DNA of 64,000 nucleotides from CAJGBR01 sp045637425 (GCA_045637425.1 JAZTZL010000032.1:114879-178878); one strand, 5' to 3'. Positions 17,255 to 26,822 are shown, numbered from the stretch's first letter. Numbers and translations: made by a program. The notes: generated by a model not told the origin, from the sequence alone.

Positions 17255-19030
17255 CTATTTTTCTTGGGTTGGACATATAACCTTTTTACGGTCAAAATAG
17301 TGCGTGTGCAGTAGCTCGTGTGCCAAGTGGCTACACGGTGCACCTAAAAACTCCTTATACAATTGCTGTACATAAGGATTTTCGTGAGATTTGCGCAATG
17401 GTTTATCGCGATCCTCTTGGTAGATTGATTCCATTCGCTCGCGGATAACCGACATATCTCCTCGGTGATAGGGCTGACCGCCTCCACCAATGCAACCTCC
17501 CGGACAAGCCATAACCTCGATTGCGTGGTAATCTGCGCGACCGGCTTTTACCTCTTCAACCAGCTTGCGAGCATTAGCCAATCCGTGCGCAATGCCTATC
17601 TTAATAGGAGTACCATTGAAGTCGATTGTCGCAGAACGGACTCCGTTGAAACCTCTCAGTTCCTCGAAATCAATATTTTCGAGCGCCTTGCCTGTCTGCA
17701 CTTCATAGGCAGTACGAACAGCAGCTTCAATCACACCACCCGTAGCACCGAAGATGACAGATGCTCCTGTTGAGTCGCCCAACGGACGATCAAAGTCACT
17801 ATTCTCGAGCGTTGCGAAGTCGATGTTTGCGTAACGAATCAAGTGAGCCAATTCGCGAGTTGTGATTGAAATATTTACGTCTGGATCTCCATCTACACAG
17901 AATTCTTCTCTGTTACATTCAAATTTCTTAGCCACGCAAGGCATAACAGATACTACCACCAAATCCTTACGGTCGATTCCCATCTTCTGTGCGAAGTAGC
18001 TCTTGGCGATTGCACCAAACATCTGTTGCGGAGATTTTGCACTCGACAAATGAGGTAACAATTCAGGGTAGTTTTGTTCCATAAATCCCACCCAGCCAGG
18101 ACAGCAAGATGTCATCAGCGGAATCTTAACGTCACGATTACCACCGAGGTACTCTTTCAGACGTCCCAGCAGTTCGGTACCCTCTTCCATAATTGTGAGG
18201 TCGGCTGCGAAATCGGTATCGAATACGTAATCAAATCCGAGTTGGCGCAATGCAGCAACCATCTTTCCTGTAACGCTCTGTGAACCAAATCCAAAATCGG
18301 CACCCAAAGCTACGCGCACTGCAGGAGCAGTCTGAACAATAACGGTCTTTTGCGGGTCAGCTATTGCACGCATCAGTTCAGTCATATTGCTATGTTCAGT
18401 CAGCGCACCGGTCGGACAAACGGCTACACATTGACCACAATTCACACAATTAGAATCTGCGAGGTTCTTGCCGAATGCGGTACCCACAACTGCCTCAAAG
18501 CCACGACTTGTAGCCGATAATGCTCCGACTGACTGTATCGAATTACAAGCAGTCTCACATCTGCGACACATAATACACTTATCCATATTGCGGATAATGG
18601 ACAACGACACATCGGGTGTAAATGTAGACATCTCGCCTTGATAGTTTATTTTGCGAATTCCGAGATCGCTAGCAATGGACTGCAAATCGCAAGCACCATT
18701 CTTTGCACAAGTCAGACATTCATTGGGGTGATTCGACAGAATAAGTTCCATCACCGTTTGGCGAGCATTGATTACTCTAGGTGAGTGGGTCTTAACTTCC
18801 ATTCCCTCAGTACATTCAGTCTTACAAGCCGGAGCTAAATTTCGGCGTCCTGCTACTTCTACTACGCAAATACGGCACGCGCCGGGATTATTTTCGTAAT
18901 TCAAATCGTGCAGATTCAAATGACACAATGTCGGAATTTTTATACCAATAGAGGCAGCGGCTTCAACCAAAGTTGTTCCCTTATCAACTTCAACCTGACG
19001 ATTATCTATGGTGAGTTTTATCTTTTCCAT
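17255..19030 (-). CDS. hydA: [FeFe] hydrogenase catalytic subunit HydA (group A3-like)
   Basis: This 591-residue hydrogenase catalyses reversible H2 formation. In order: a plant-type [2Fe-2S] domain (about 1-80, CHLNLHDL...CRICVVE...C), a NuoG-type His-Cys cluster region (NECLTCAKNGACDLQ), two [4Fe-4S] motifs (CIMCRRCETAC and CVNCGQCVAVCPTGAL), then the H-cluster domain with TSCCPGW, MPCVAKKFE and MACPGGCIGGGGQP. The short tail has the small-subunit-like stretch ending YFDRKK. Domain order and NuoF/NuoE partners place it with NAD-linked, probably ferredoxin-bifurcating, hydrogenases. Maturases HydE, HydF and HydG are not in the window and must be elsewhere. Confidence 0.95.
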   Translation of the reverse strand: MEKIKLTIDNRQVEVDKGTTLVEAAASIGIKIPTLCHLNLHDLNYENNPGACRICVVEVAGRRNLAPACKTECTEGMEVKTHSPRVINARQTVMELILSNHPNECLTCAKNGACDLQSIASDLGIRKINYQGEMSTFTPDVSLSIIRNMDKCIMCRRCETACNSIQSVGALSATSRGFEAVVGTAFGKNLADSNCVNCGQCVAVCPTGALTEHSNMTELMRAIADPQKTVIVQTAPAVRVALGADFGFGSQSVTGKMVAALRQLGFDYVFDTDFAADLTIMEEGTELLGRLKEYLGGNRDVKIPLMTSCCPGWVGFMEQNYPELLPHLSSAKSPQQMFGAIAKSYFAQKMGIDRKDLVVVSVMPCVAKKFECNREEFCVDGDPDVNISITTRELAHLIRYANIDFATLENSDFDRPLGDSTGASVIFGATGGVIEAAVRTAYEVQTGKALENIDFEELRGFNGVRSATIDFNGTPIKIGIAHGLANARKLVEEVKAGRADYHAIEVMACPGGCIGGGGQPYHRGDMSVIRERMESIYQEDRDKPLRKSHENPYVQQLYKEFLGAPCSHLAHELLHTHYFDRKKVICPTQEK

Positions 19031-19039
19031 AATTTAGTG

Positions 19040-20830
19040 CTATTTGATGATTATTGCATTGAATTTACATTTAGCAATACAGCTACCACAACGGATACAC
19101 TTAAGCGGGTCAATTGCGTGAGGTTGCTTAACTGCACCTGAGATTGCACCTACAGGACACACTCTCGCACAAGCCGTACAGCCTTTACATTGAGTCGGGT
19201 CAATGAAATAGTGGCTCAAGTCGCGACACTGGTGAGCCGGACAAGTCTTATCCTTAACGTGAGCTACATATTCGTCCCAGAAGTTGTCCATCGTCGAGAG
19301 TACGGGGTTTGGAGATGTTTGTCCCAAACCACACAATGCGGTATCTTTGATAACCTTCGCAAGATTTTTCAAGCGGTCGAGATCCTCCTCGGTACCCTCA
19401 CCTTTTGTTATCTTTTCAAGAATTTCGTACATTCTCTTGTTGCCGATTCGACACGGAGCGCACTTGCCGCAAGACTCCTCAACGGTAAATTGGAGGTAGA
19501 ACTTCGACACTGCAACCATACAGTCAGATTCGTCCATAACAATCATACCGCCCGAACCCATCATCGAGCCTGCTGCCAAAAGGTTGTCGTAATCAATCGG
19601 CAAATCGAGGTGACGTTCAGTCAAACAACCACCCGAAGGACCACCCGTTTGTACTGCCTTAAATTTCTTTCCATCTTTGATTCCGCCACCGATGTCGAAG
19701 ATAACTTCGCGCAGTGTTGTTCCCATCGGAACTTCAATCAAACCGACATTATTTACTTTACCTGCCAGGGCAAATACTTTTGTACCCTTGCTCTTTGCAG
19801 TACCGATACTTGAGAACCACTCAGAACCGTTCAATAAAATCGGAGGTATATTTGCGTATGTTTCTACGTTATTAACGTTGGTCGGGAATCCCTTATAACC
19901 TGATTCGCTGGGGAACGGAGGCTTAACCGTAGCTTCACCACGCTTGCCTTCCATCGAGTGAATCAGTGCAGTTTCTTCACCACAGACAAATGCTCCGGCA
20001 CCATATCTGATTTCGATATCAAATGAGAATCCTGTGCCCATAATATTTTCGCCCAAGAGTCCCAATTCGCGAGCCTGAGCCATTGCAATCTTCAAACGTT
20101 CTACTGCCAGCGGATACTCAGCACGAATATAGATAAGACCATTTGATGCACCTGTACAGTAACCGTTGATAGCCATAGCTTCGATTACGGTATGCGGGTC
20201 GCCTTCGAGAATAGAGCGGTCCATAAATGCACCGGGGTCACCTTCATCAGCATTACATACTACATATTTTTGTTCGGCCTGAACTGCGCGAGTAATTTTC
20301 CACTTCATACCTGTGGGGAATCCACCGCCACCTCGGCCACGCAAACCTGAATCCATCACCTCTTTAATTACGTCATCAGGAGACATCTGCAATGCCTTCG
20401 AGAGCGCAGCATAACCGTTGCGAGCTATATATTCATTAATATTTTCAGGGTCGATGAATCCGCAGTTACGCAATGCTATACGCACCTGTTTCTTATAAAA
20501 ATTCATATGTTTGCTGTCAGATACGTGCTGGCCTGTTTCGGGAGCCGTGTACAACAAACGCTCAACCTTTCGCCCCTTAACGATATGTTCGTTTACAATT
20601 TCGCGAGCATCTTCGGGTTTAACACCCACATAAAATGTATTATCAGGAATTATCTTAACGATAGGACCTTGTTCGCAAAATCCGAAACAGCCGGTCTTGA
20701 TTACCAGCACATCTTCGGGCAGCCCTGCTTCGCATACTGCTTGACGCAGATTTTCGATAATCTCCGAACTCTTCGATGCGCGACAACCCGTACCGCCGCA
20801 CACCAATATATGATTGCTGTATTGTGACAT
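19040..20830 (-). CDS. hydB: Hydrogenase flavoprotein subunit HydB (NuoF-like)
   Basis: This 596-residue NADH-binding flavoprotein subunit starts with a thioredoxin-like [2Fe-2S] domain (VCGGTGCRAS...CFGFCEQGP). It then has the NuoF core with the glycine-rich NADH loop (GLRGRGGGGFPTG), FMN region (NADEGDPGAFMDR), GAGAFVCGEETALI, and the [4Fe-4S] motif ESCGKCAPCRIG. The C-terminus adds two ferredoxin-type clusters (CKGCTACARVCPVGAI and CIRCGSCIAKCKFNAI). This architecture matches bifurcating HydB, which splits electrons between NAD and ferredoxin. It sits between the small [2Fe-2S] gene and hydA with short gaps. Confidence 0.94.
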   Translation of the reverse strand: MSQYSNHILVCGGTGCRASKSSEIIENLRQAVCEAGLPEDVLVIKTGCFGFCEQGPIVKIIPDNTFYVGVKPEDAREIVNEHIVKGRKVERLLYTAPETGQHVSDSKHMNFYKKQVRIALRNCGFIDPENINEYIARNGYAALSKALQMSPDDVIKEVMDSGLRGRGGGGFPTGMKWKITRAVQAEQKYVVCNADEGDPGAFMDRSILEGDPHTVIEAMAINGYCTGASNGLIYIRAEYPLAVERLKIAMAQARELGLLGENIMGTGFSFDIEIRYGAGAFVCGEETALIHSMEGKRGEATVKPPFPSESGYKGFPTNVNNVETYANIPPILLNGSEWFSSIGTAKSKGTKVFALAGKVNNVGLIEVPMGTTLREVIFDIGGGIKDGKKFKAVQTGGPSGGCLTERHLDLPIDYDNLLAAGSMMGSGGMIVMDESDCMVAVSKFYLQFTVEESCGKCAPCRIGNKRMYEILEKITKGEGTEEDLDRLKNLAKVIKDTALCGLGQTSPNPVLSTMDNFWDEYVAHVKDKTCPAHQCRDLSHYFIDPTQCKGCTACARVCPVGAISGAVKQPHAIDPLKCIRCGSCIAKCKFNAIIIK

Positions 20831-20847
20831 ATTGCTTTAGGATTAGT

Positions 20848-21228
20848 TTATTTCACATTAATTAACAAATCATCACAAGACTCGCCTTTGATGATAAATC
20901 TGTCAACAATCTGCTCTGCACGTTGGGTTGAAACCTTGCCAAAGACAACCGGTTCTTTTCCCGGCAGTTGCACTTCAACAGTTGGTTCGGCAAAACAGTA
21001 GCCCATACAGCCACACTGCGTTACGATCGCATCAACCTTTCGATCGTCAAGAAGGGTTATCATTCGGGTCATTGTCTCTTTGGCTCCGGCAGATATTCCG
21101 CACGTAGACATTGCAATTCTTACCTGAACCATTTTTTCTGGGTCATTGCTCAACTCACGGATTCTGATGTCTGCGCTAAGTTTGTCGCGCATCTGAGCGA
21201 GCTCTTCAAGCGATCTTATTTTTGTCAT
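20848..21228 (-). CDS. Small [2Fe-2S] ferredoxin-like hydrogenase accessory subunit
   Basis: This 126-residue protein has a NuoE-like thioredoxin fold: cysteines in MSTCGISAGA and TQCGCMGYC, then a KVSTQRAEQIVDRFI tail. It is the first gene of the hydrogenase operon, 17 bases before hydB. Comparable small (2Fe-2S) proteins accompany NADP- or NAD-linked [FeFe] hydrogenases in clostridia and Bacteroidetes. Its role in electron flow is inferred from position. A good minus-strand promoter lies at 21283-21313. Confidence 0.85.
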   Translation of the reverse strand: MTKIRSLEELAQMRDKLSADIRIRELSNDPEKMVQVRIAMSTCGISAGAKETMTRMITLLDDRKVDAIVTQCGCMGYCFAEPTVEVQLPGKEPVVFGKVSTQRAEQIVDRFIIKGESCDDLLINVK

Positions 21229-21282
21229 ACTCTAAGTATTTTAAGAGGTTTTTCATCTGAAAATTCGCCTTTTCAGCTTTCG

Positions 21283-21313
21283 CAAATATAAAAATTTTAC
21301 AAATCAAATCAAA
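21283..21313 (-). promoter_or_regulatory. Promoter of the hydrogenase operon
   Basis: On the minus strand TATATTTG (plus CAAATATA, 21283-21290) is preceded by TTTG (plus CAAA, 21310-21313) at 19 bases. It is about 55 bases upstream of the first gene. Confidence 0.68.
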
Positions 21314-21525
21314 CATATTGTTAGAAATTTTTTCGCATTTTGCTAAATATTTTCAATAATGTTTATTTAACCGCACCGTAGCGTGCATTTCGTTTATTAT
21401 AAAACACAAAAGTATTTTTCAACTAAAATCAGCCATAAAATCACCATATCACTGAATATCAACATAATAACAAATCACACAAAAAACCATCATTAAAATG
21501 AAAAAATTTAATTTTAGAATAAAGA
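21314..21525. other. A+T-rich divergent spacer without genes
   Basis: This stretch between the hydrogenase promoter and the promoter of the deoxyhypusine-synthase-like gene has no supported ORF, and I saw no strong hairpin. It probably holds only upstream control sequence for the two divergent units. Confidence 0.6.
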
Positions 21526-21557
21526 TTTCTCTAATAGCAATAAAAAATGTAACTTTG
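21526..21557 (+). promoter_or_regulatory. Promoter of the deoxyhypusine-synthase-like gene
   Basis: TTTC (21526-21529) and TAACTTTG (21550-21557) are 20 bases apart. The -7 box is a full match and the -33 is off by one base. The start codon is 36 bases downstream. Confidence 0.6.
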
Positions 21558-21593
21558 CGGAACATATATGAAAATTAATTTCTAAACTAAATA

Positions 21594-22571
21594 ATGATGG
21601 AAAAAGGAGCTATTTCAAAATTCATCACTCACCACTATCGCCATTTCAACTCGGCGAGTTTGGTAGATGCTGCAAAAGCCTATGAGCAACTGCTCAGCGA
21701 AGGCGGAAAAATGATGTTGGCTATGGCAGGTGCTATGAGTACAGCCGAAATCGGTCTCTCATTGGCCGAAATGATTCGCCAAGACAAGATTCATATTATC
21801 TGCTGCTCGGCTAACAACCTCGAAGAAGACATTATGAACTTGGTAGCACACTCACACTACAAACGTGTGCCCAACTACCGCGACCTCACTCCGGAACAGG
21901 AAAAAGAGTTGCTCAACAACCATATGAACCGCGTTACAGATACTTGTATCCCGGAAGAAGAGGCATTCCGCCGTTTGGAACACCATTTGGTTGAAGTATG
22001 GCAAGAAGCTACGGATAAGGGCGAACGCTATCTTCCTTATGAGTTTATGTACAAATTGTTGCGTTCAGGCAAACTCGAACAATACTATGAAATCGACCCA
22101 AAGGATAGCTGGGTATTGGCTGCGTGTGAAAAGAACATTCCTATTTTGGTTCCTGCTTGGGCGGACTCAACAACAGGTAACATCTTCACTGCACACTGCA
22201 TCAAGGGCGAATTCGAACCGAGTCTGGTTAAAGGCGGTGTTGAAACAATGATGTTCCTCGTTGATTGGTACAAAGCTAACGCATTGGGTCGTGGTGTAGG
22301 ATTCTTCCAAATTGGTGGTGGTACTGCTGGCGACTTCCCGATTTGTGTAGTGCCGATGATGGCTCAAGACCTCGAATGGACTGATGTACCTCTGTGGCAA
22401 TACTTCTGCCAGATTTCAGATTCGACTACATCTTACGGTTCTTACTCAGGTGCAGTCCCCAACGAAAAGATTACCTGGGGTAAACTCGACATCGATACTC
22501 CGAAGTTCATCGTAGAAAGTGACGCTACAATCGTAGCTCCGCTTATCTTCGCCTACGTCCTCGGCTGGTAG
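21594..22571 (+). CDS. Deoxyhypusine synthase-like enzyme
   Basis: This 325-residue protein of the deoxyhypusine synthase fold contains GGKMMLAMAGAMSTAEIG near the N-terminus, CCSANNLEEDIM, PVLVPAWADSTTGN-like and IGGGTAGDFPI motifs. The active-site lysine motif SGAVPNEKITWGK puts Lys297 where eukaryotic enzymes have the lysine that carries the butylamine group. Eukaryotic and archaeal enzymes use spermidine to modify eIF5A; bacteria lack hypusine, and bacterial homologues are thought to act on polyamines (homospermidine formation is one proposal). The preserved lysine suggests an active enzyme. It is monocistronic, with promoter and terminator. Confidence 0.85.
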   Translation: MMEKGAISKFITHHYRHFNSASLVDAAKAYEQLLSEGGKMMLAMAGAMSTAEIGLSLAEMIRQDKIHIICCSANNLEEDIMNLVAHSHYKRVPNYRDLTPEQEKELLNNHMNRVTDTCIPEEEAFRRLEHHLVEVWQEATDKGERYLPYEFMYKLLRSGKLEQYYEIDPKDSWVLAACEKNIPILVPAWADSTTGNIFTAHCIKGEFEPSLVKGGVETMMFLVDWYKANALGRGVGFFQIGGGTAGDFPICVVPMMAQDLEWTDVPLWQYFCQISDSTTSYGSYSGAVPNEKITWGKLDIDTPKFIVESDATIVAPLIFAYVLGW

Positions 22572-22598
22572 TAACAACTGAAGATTTACAATAACAAG

Positions 22599-22630
22599 AA
22601 TCCCCTGCTCTGATGAGCAAGGGATTTTTT
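22599..22630 (+). terminator. Terminator after the deoxyhypusine-synthase-like gene
   Basis: AATCCC.TGCTC pairs with GAGCA.GGGATT around TGAT, followed by T6. Confidence 0.85.
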
Positions 22631-22660
22631 GTACGGCAGCCACAACAGCATAACTACAAA

Positions 22661-22690
22661 CAAAAGGTCTGACCCGAAGGTCAGACCTTA
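22661..22690 (-). terminator. Terminator of the SusC/D locus
   Basis: AAGGTCTGACC/GGTCAGACCTT with a 4-base loop. On the minus strand it is followed by TTTGTTTG. It lies about 20 bases past the PKD-like gene. Confidence 0.8.
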
Positions 22691-22711
22691 GTTAGTTTAG
22701 ATATCAGGAAA

Positions 22712-24484
22712 TTATTCCCAAATGATTCTGTCAGAAGTAGAGTTACCAGTGATGTCACTCCAACCCTTAACGAAGTACTCAAGGTCAACAACATTTGTGA
22801 TGTTGTTCCATACTTGGATTTCTTTTGAAGCGAAATCAGTGTTGATGATATTGCTTGGGCTACACTTCAAAGTTCTGAATGTGTTATCATCAGCATAAAT
22901 ACCAAGTTCAGTATCGTGCTTGTTCAATTCCATCAATTTAACATTCACACCTTCCGGCAACTTGAAGTATTCATACAAAGATTCTGTTTCGAAGTCCATA
23001 CAGTAAACGATGTTGCCTTTAGCAAAGTACAAAACGTCCATTTTTTGGCCAGTTCCATATTGGCCTTGACCCTTACCATTAACAAATACGTGAGGAGTGT
23101 TCTTAGAGAACATATCGTTTGTAGCTACAATACCACCGTATTGACCTTGGAACATATCTGTAAGTTTCACAGTCTTAATGTCTGACCATTCAGCATAGTA
23201 TCTCCAGTCCATATCGTTTACAGTCTTGTCATAGTCATAAGAAGTCTTTGAACAAGTCATAAACTGCAGATAGATTTCACCACCTTTTTCGAAGAAGAAT
23301 ACAAGCTGAGCGTTGTAACGGTTAGATGATGTAGCCATAAGATTCATAGCACCTGTACGAGCTGCTGAGAACAAATAGTTGTAATCACCGTAACCAGCCA
23401 AGTCGATGTAAACACCTTCGTATTCTTCACTAGCAAATGAACCAGGACGATTTACAATCTCTTCTTTTGTTGTAAATGGGTCAAATACTGTGATACCTTG
23501 GTTTGCCGGAACAGTCATATAGAACTTTTTGTTCTTTGCATCGTGTGCCCAGAAGATGCGACCGTGCCAGATGTGGTGAACAGATTCAGGGAACGCATCA
23601 ATAGTAATATCTTGAGCTGTTTCTTGGTCGATCATAGGCATACCAACGAACTTAGTAGTATAGAAAGACGCGAAGTCTGTATCCAAGAATACTTGACCAT
23701 TGTTAGCAAGAAGCGCACGAGTATTACTTTCGATCATAAACATATCTTTGAAACCGCCAGTCGGCATAGTACCTGCAAACTCAGCAGACAAATCAAGTTC
23801 TTTTACCCAAGTATCGCCATTGATACTTACAGTATTGTCTTGGAAGATCATAATCTTCTTAGACGAACTTGTACCGTAGTAAGCAAATTTTGTCGGATTT
23901 GTACCTACAGGTTCTTCGTTAACTGAAGACAAGTAGTTCATATAATCAACGTACTGACGTTCAGTAATTGTCTTTGTATCATCGTTCGGGTCTGGGTACT
24001 GGATTTGAGTCGGACGGATAAATGACATATCTGTCTGGCCATTGTAGTTGTGCAAGAATGCCCAACCTGTACCGATTCTTGAAGAAACTGTCAACTGCAT
24101 ACCAGTAGACAAGAACTTGTAACCTGTTACAGGGTCAACAACACACAAGTAGATGCTAGTGCTACCAGTAGCTGTCGGAGTCCAGTTAAGGATACGACCT
24201 TTCCATACAGTGTCGATAGCGTTGTTTGCGCCACCCTTCAACCAGTAGTACTCAAGTCTATTAGTATCTTCCGGATTTACAACATTTTGGAAATACATTG
24301 CAGGGTAAGCAGTAAACAACTCACCTACGAATGCACTACTTCTTTGTGCAGACGGAATTGAGGTATTCATACCCGATGTATGCGTGTTGAATGTCATCAT
24401 CGGGGCGTAATCGTAATTACCTTTATCCTCATAGCAAGATGCAATCATTGTTGCAAGCAATGCTACTACAAATAATTTTTTCAT
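22712..24484 (-). CDS. PKD-like family lipoprotein of a SusC/D locus
   Basis: This 590-residue lipoprotein has a lipobox in MIASC (Cys 17) followed by YEDKGNYDY, a start typical of the PKD_2-type lipoproteins found after SusC/SusD. Near the N-terminus is an Ig/PKD-like segment (WKGRILNWTPTATGSTSIYLCVVDP). A large beta-rich region follows, with GWAFLHNYNGQTDMSFI and many Tyr/Trp/Gly turns, resembling a propeller. It is probably a surface-exposed ligand-binding component working with the SusCD pair. The start is the ATG at 24482-24484; a TTG three codons earlier also fits. It is last in the operon. Confidence 0.85.
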   Translation of the reverse strand: MKKLFVVALLATMIASCYEDKGNYDYAPMMTFNTHTSGMNTSIPSAQRSSAFVGELFTAYPAMYFQNVVNPEDTNRLEYYWLKGGANNAIDTVWKGRILNWTPTATGSTSIYLCVVDPVTGYKFLSTGMQLTVSSRIGTGWAFLHNYNGQTDMSFIRPTQIQYPDPNDDTKTITERQYVDYMNYLSSVNEEPVGTNPTKFAYYGTSSSKKIMIFQDNTVSINGDTWVKELDLSAEFAGTMPTGGFKDMFMIESNTRALLANNGQVFLDTDFASFYTTKFVGMPMIDQETAQDITIDAFPESVHHIWHGRIFWAHDAKNKKFYMTVPANQGITVFDPFTTKEEIVNRPGSFASEEYEGVYIDLAGYGDYNYLFSAARTGAMNLMATSSNRYNAQLVFFFEKGGEIYLQFMTCSKTSYDYDKTVNDMDWRYYAEWSDIKTVKLTDMFQGQYGGIVATNDMFSKNTPHVFVNGKGQGQYGTGQKMDVLYFAKGNIVYCMDFETESLYEYFKLPEGVNVKLMELNKHDTELGIYADDNTFRTLKCSPSNIINTDFASKEIQVWNNITNVVDLEYFVKGWSDITGNSTSDRIIWE

Positions 24485-24506
24485 AAATTTCAACTTTTTA
24501 CAAGGT

Positions 24507-25265
24507 TTAACCCATTACGTTAACATACATCTTAACAGGTTGTCCAGCTTCGAGTTCATCTTCATAAACCGGAGTGCCAGCAGCCTCTTGAGCTTCAAGA
24601 TAACGTTTCAATTGGAGAGCTTGAAGACGTCTTTCATCTGCAGACAAATCTGTCCAGTCACCAACACCTGTAACTTCCATCAACAAGAGATACTTCTTGT
24701 CAGAGTAAGTACCGAGCAATGTTGCTTCTACAGAATTGTTATCTTTAGAACCATCAGGTCTGATGTAAGGAGTCCACCAAGCCGGACAAGCCAACATATC
24801 ACTGAAAATCAAGTGTTTTTCAAGATAAGTTTCTTCACCAATGAAGAAATCTTTGCTGTACTCGATACGAACACCAAGACGTACCTTTTTTTCCAACAAG
24901 TCAGCTGTGCGATACAACTTGATGAACAAAGTATCTTCGTACAAACCTGCGCGGAAAACAGCTTTTTCAGGCATAACAAAGTGCTTGCCTTGTTCTGCTG
25001 TAGTTGCAGTGTCAATAACAGTAACTTTGTATTCTCTATCTTTATCCTTAGCCAAACCGAGGATTTGAACAGGAATAGCAAAGTCGTAAGCAGCACCAGA
25101 TGCAACAGTCGGATAGAACATAAATGAGAGTTCTAATGTATCCGTGTTAGGATTTACGAATTGAATAAAATTCGCATTCTCAGTATCATATAAGGGCACT
25201 TCTTCTTTCGAGCAAGCTGAGAAAGCAAGTACAAGTGCCATTGCGAATAAAAGCATTTTTTTCAT
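24507..25265 (-). CDS. DUF4843 family lipoprotein of the SusC/D locus
   Basis: This 252-residue lipoprotein has a lipobox in FSACSKEE (Cys 18). DUF4843 features seen are YDTENANFIQF near the N-terminus, a stretch of beta strands with TLELSFMFYP and AIPVQILGLAKDKDREYKVTV, the QGKHFVMPEKAVFRAG motif and the CPAWW region. It belongs to a set of accessory surface lipoproteins commonly found after SusD. Ligand is unknown. Spacing to its neighbours is about 20 bases on each side, so it is part of one transcript. Confidence 0.87.
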   Translation of the reverse strand: MKKMLLFAMALVLAFSACSKEEVPLYDTENANFIQFVNPNTDTLELSFMFYPTVASGAAYDFAIPVQILGLAKDKDREYKVTVIDTATTAEQGKHFVMPEKAVFRAGLYEDTLFIKLYRTADLLEKKVRLGVRIEYSKDFFIGEETYLEKHLIFSDMLACPAWWTPYIRPDGSKDNNSVEATLLGTYSDKKYLLLMEVTGVGDWTDLSADERRLQALQLKRYLEAQEAAGTPVYEDELEAGQPVKMYVNVMG

Positions 25266-25285
25266 AATTCAGAATTCTTTAAATG

Positions 25286-26812
25286 TTACAAACTATAAGA
25301 ATCTTCTGCGAGCGGTTGTTGGAATACCCAGCAGTTTGTCTCGTTATAGTCGAAACGAGCAACGTCAGCACCTTGGTAAATACTCTTTCCTAAACGCTTG
25401 TAGAAGAAGTATCTTTCACCCATAGATTGGAATTCGCGAGCCCATTCCAGTTCCAATTCGTGCATCAGAGTTTCTTTATCTTGGATATAAGACAAATCTC
25501 TCTTAGCATTACGTTTGTAGCTACGGAATTCGAACAACAGATTTCTAGCTTTTTCCAGATCTGTATCAGCATAGATTTCCACCAAATACAAGTAGAGTTC
25601 ACTAATTCTGACAACCGGAGCAATCGGGTCTTCGAGCTTAGAATCTGTAGTTGCAGATGCAGGAGCTTGCCAACGCAAAGAGATTTCCTTGTTAGTTTCA
25701 GTGCTCATCAAATTCTTACGGTAGTCGCTATTGTTTGCAGCGCCGAAATATTCATCATACAACTTCGTGTCGTAACGGAAGTTTGCAGACTTGTTCACGT
25801 TAGCATAGTTTTCTGGAAGATCAGGATTGTATGCTGCAAAGAGAACGTCTTTATACAACTTGCGGCTGCTTGAGTTATTTTGCCAGTTGTTGCTACCAAC
25901 TTTTGGACCCCATTCATACCAGCTCTTATAGCGGAGATACTTAGTTGCTTCGATAACGGCATTCTTGTCGCCTTTCCACATATATAAACGAGCCAACAAA
26001 GCTGTTACAGCCGGGTAGTTGAAACGAGTACCAGCGTTACTATACCACTGACCTTTATCAACCCAGTAAGAGCTACCAGTGTTGAAACGATATGTTCCGC
26101 TGTAAGCTCTGTAAGGACCAGCATTGAATTCAGTTGTGCCGGCAGAACCCATAGTGTCGATGTCAGCCAACAATTGAGCAGAGTACAAAAGGTCAGCTTC
26201 GATCTTATCCATAGTTTGGCTAACTGTCAACTTCTTAGGTTGGTAATCCGGATATTTTTCTACATACGGAATGTAAGCCTTACCGTCATCATTTTTAGGA
26301 GCCGGAGCAAACATACGCAACAAGTTGAAGTGGAGCAACGCACGAAGACCGCGCAATTCAGCCATAAACAAGTTACGTTCCAATGTAGGATATTCGAGGA
26401 ACATAGACTCATCTGCTTTTTCAACAGCTTGCAACAAGTTGTTGATATTAGCCAATACGTTGTAAGTCTTTGACCAAATTGGATCGATGATACCACGTGA
26501 ATAGTTTTCATTCCATTCACCATCTACAATCAGGTTGGTATTACGATAAGCTGCAGGCAAGTTGCCATCTTTATAGTCCTTTGCAAGAACAGACATCAAA
26601 CCCCAAGTAAGATTTTGACCATACAAAGTAGGCTCTCCAAGGCTCAAGTAAATACCGTTCAACGCGATACGCATACCGTTGGTAGATTCAAATATTATGT
26701 TTTCACCAACACGGGTATCTGCGTCTACGTCCAGCCACTTGTTGCACGAAGACATACCTCCGAGCAGTGCAACTGACATCAATGCTATTAATACTTTTTT
26801 CATATTTCTCAT
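25286..26812 (-). CDS. SusD/RagB-family surface lipoprotein
   Basis: This 508-residue SusD-type lipoprotein lids the SusC barrel and captures the ligand. Its lipobox is MSSCNKWLDVDAD, followed by the common INGIYLSL-like helix (IALNGIYLSLGEPTLYGQ) and TPR-like helices (AELRGLRALLHFNLLRMFAPAP, VTALLARLYMWKGDKNAVIEATKY). The C-terminal ELELEWAREFQSMGERYFFYKR corresponds to the 'RExAfEg.R..DL' motif of the family. The stop of susC is 10 bases upstream. The start is at 26812, or the ATG three codons later. No enzyme gene accompanies it, so substrate is unknown. Confidence 0.95.
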   Translation of the reverse strand: MRNMKKVLIALMSVALLGGMSSCNKWLDVDADTRVGENIIFESTNGMRIALNGIYLSLGEPTLYGQNLTWGLMSVLAKDYKDGNLPAAYRNTNLIVDGEWNENYSRGIIDPIWSKTYNVLANINNLLQAVEKADESMFLEYPTLERNLFMAELRGLRALLHFNLLRMFAPAPKNDDGKAYIPYVEKYPDYQPKKLTVSQTMDKIEADLLYSAQLLADIDTMGSAGTTEFNAGPYRAYSGTYRFNTGSSYWVDKGQWYSNAGTRFNYPAVTALLARLYMWKGDKNAVIEATKYLRYKSWYEWGPKVGSNNWQNNSSSRKLYKDVLFAAYNPDLPENYANVNKSANFRYDTKLYDEYFGAANNSDYRKNLMSTETNKEISLRWQAPASATTDSKLEDPIAPVVRISELYLYLVEIYADTDLEKARNLLFEFRSYKRNAKRDLSYIQDKETLMHELELEWAREFQSMGERYFFYKRLGKSIYQGADVARFDYNETNCWVFQQPLAEDSYSL

Positions 26813-26822
26813 TGTTTAATTG

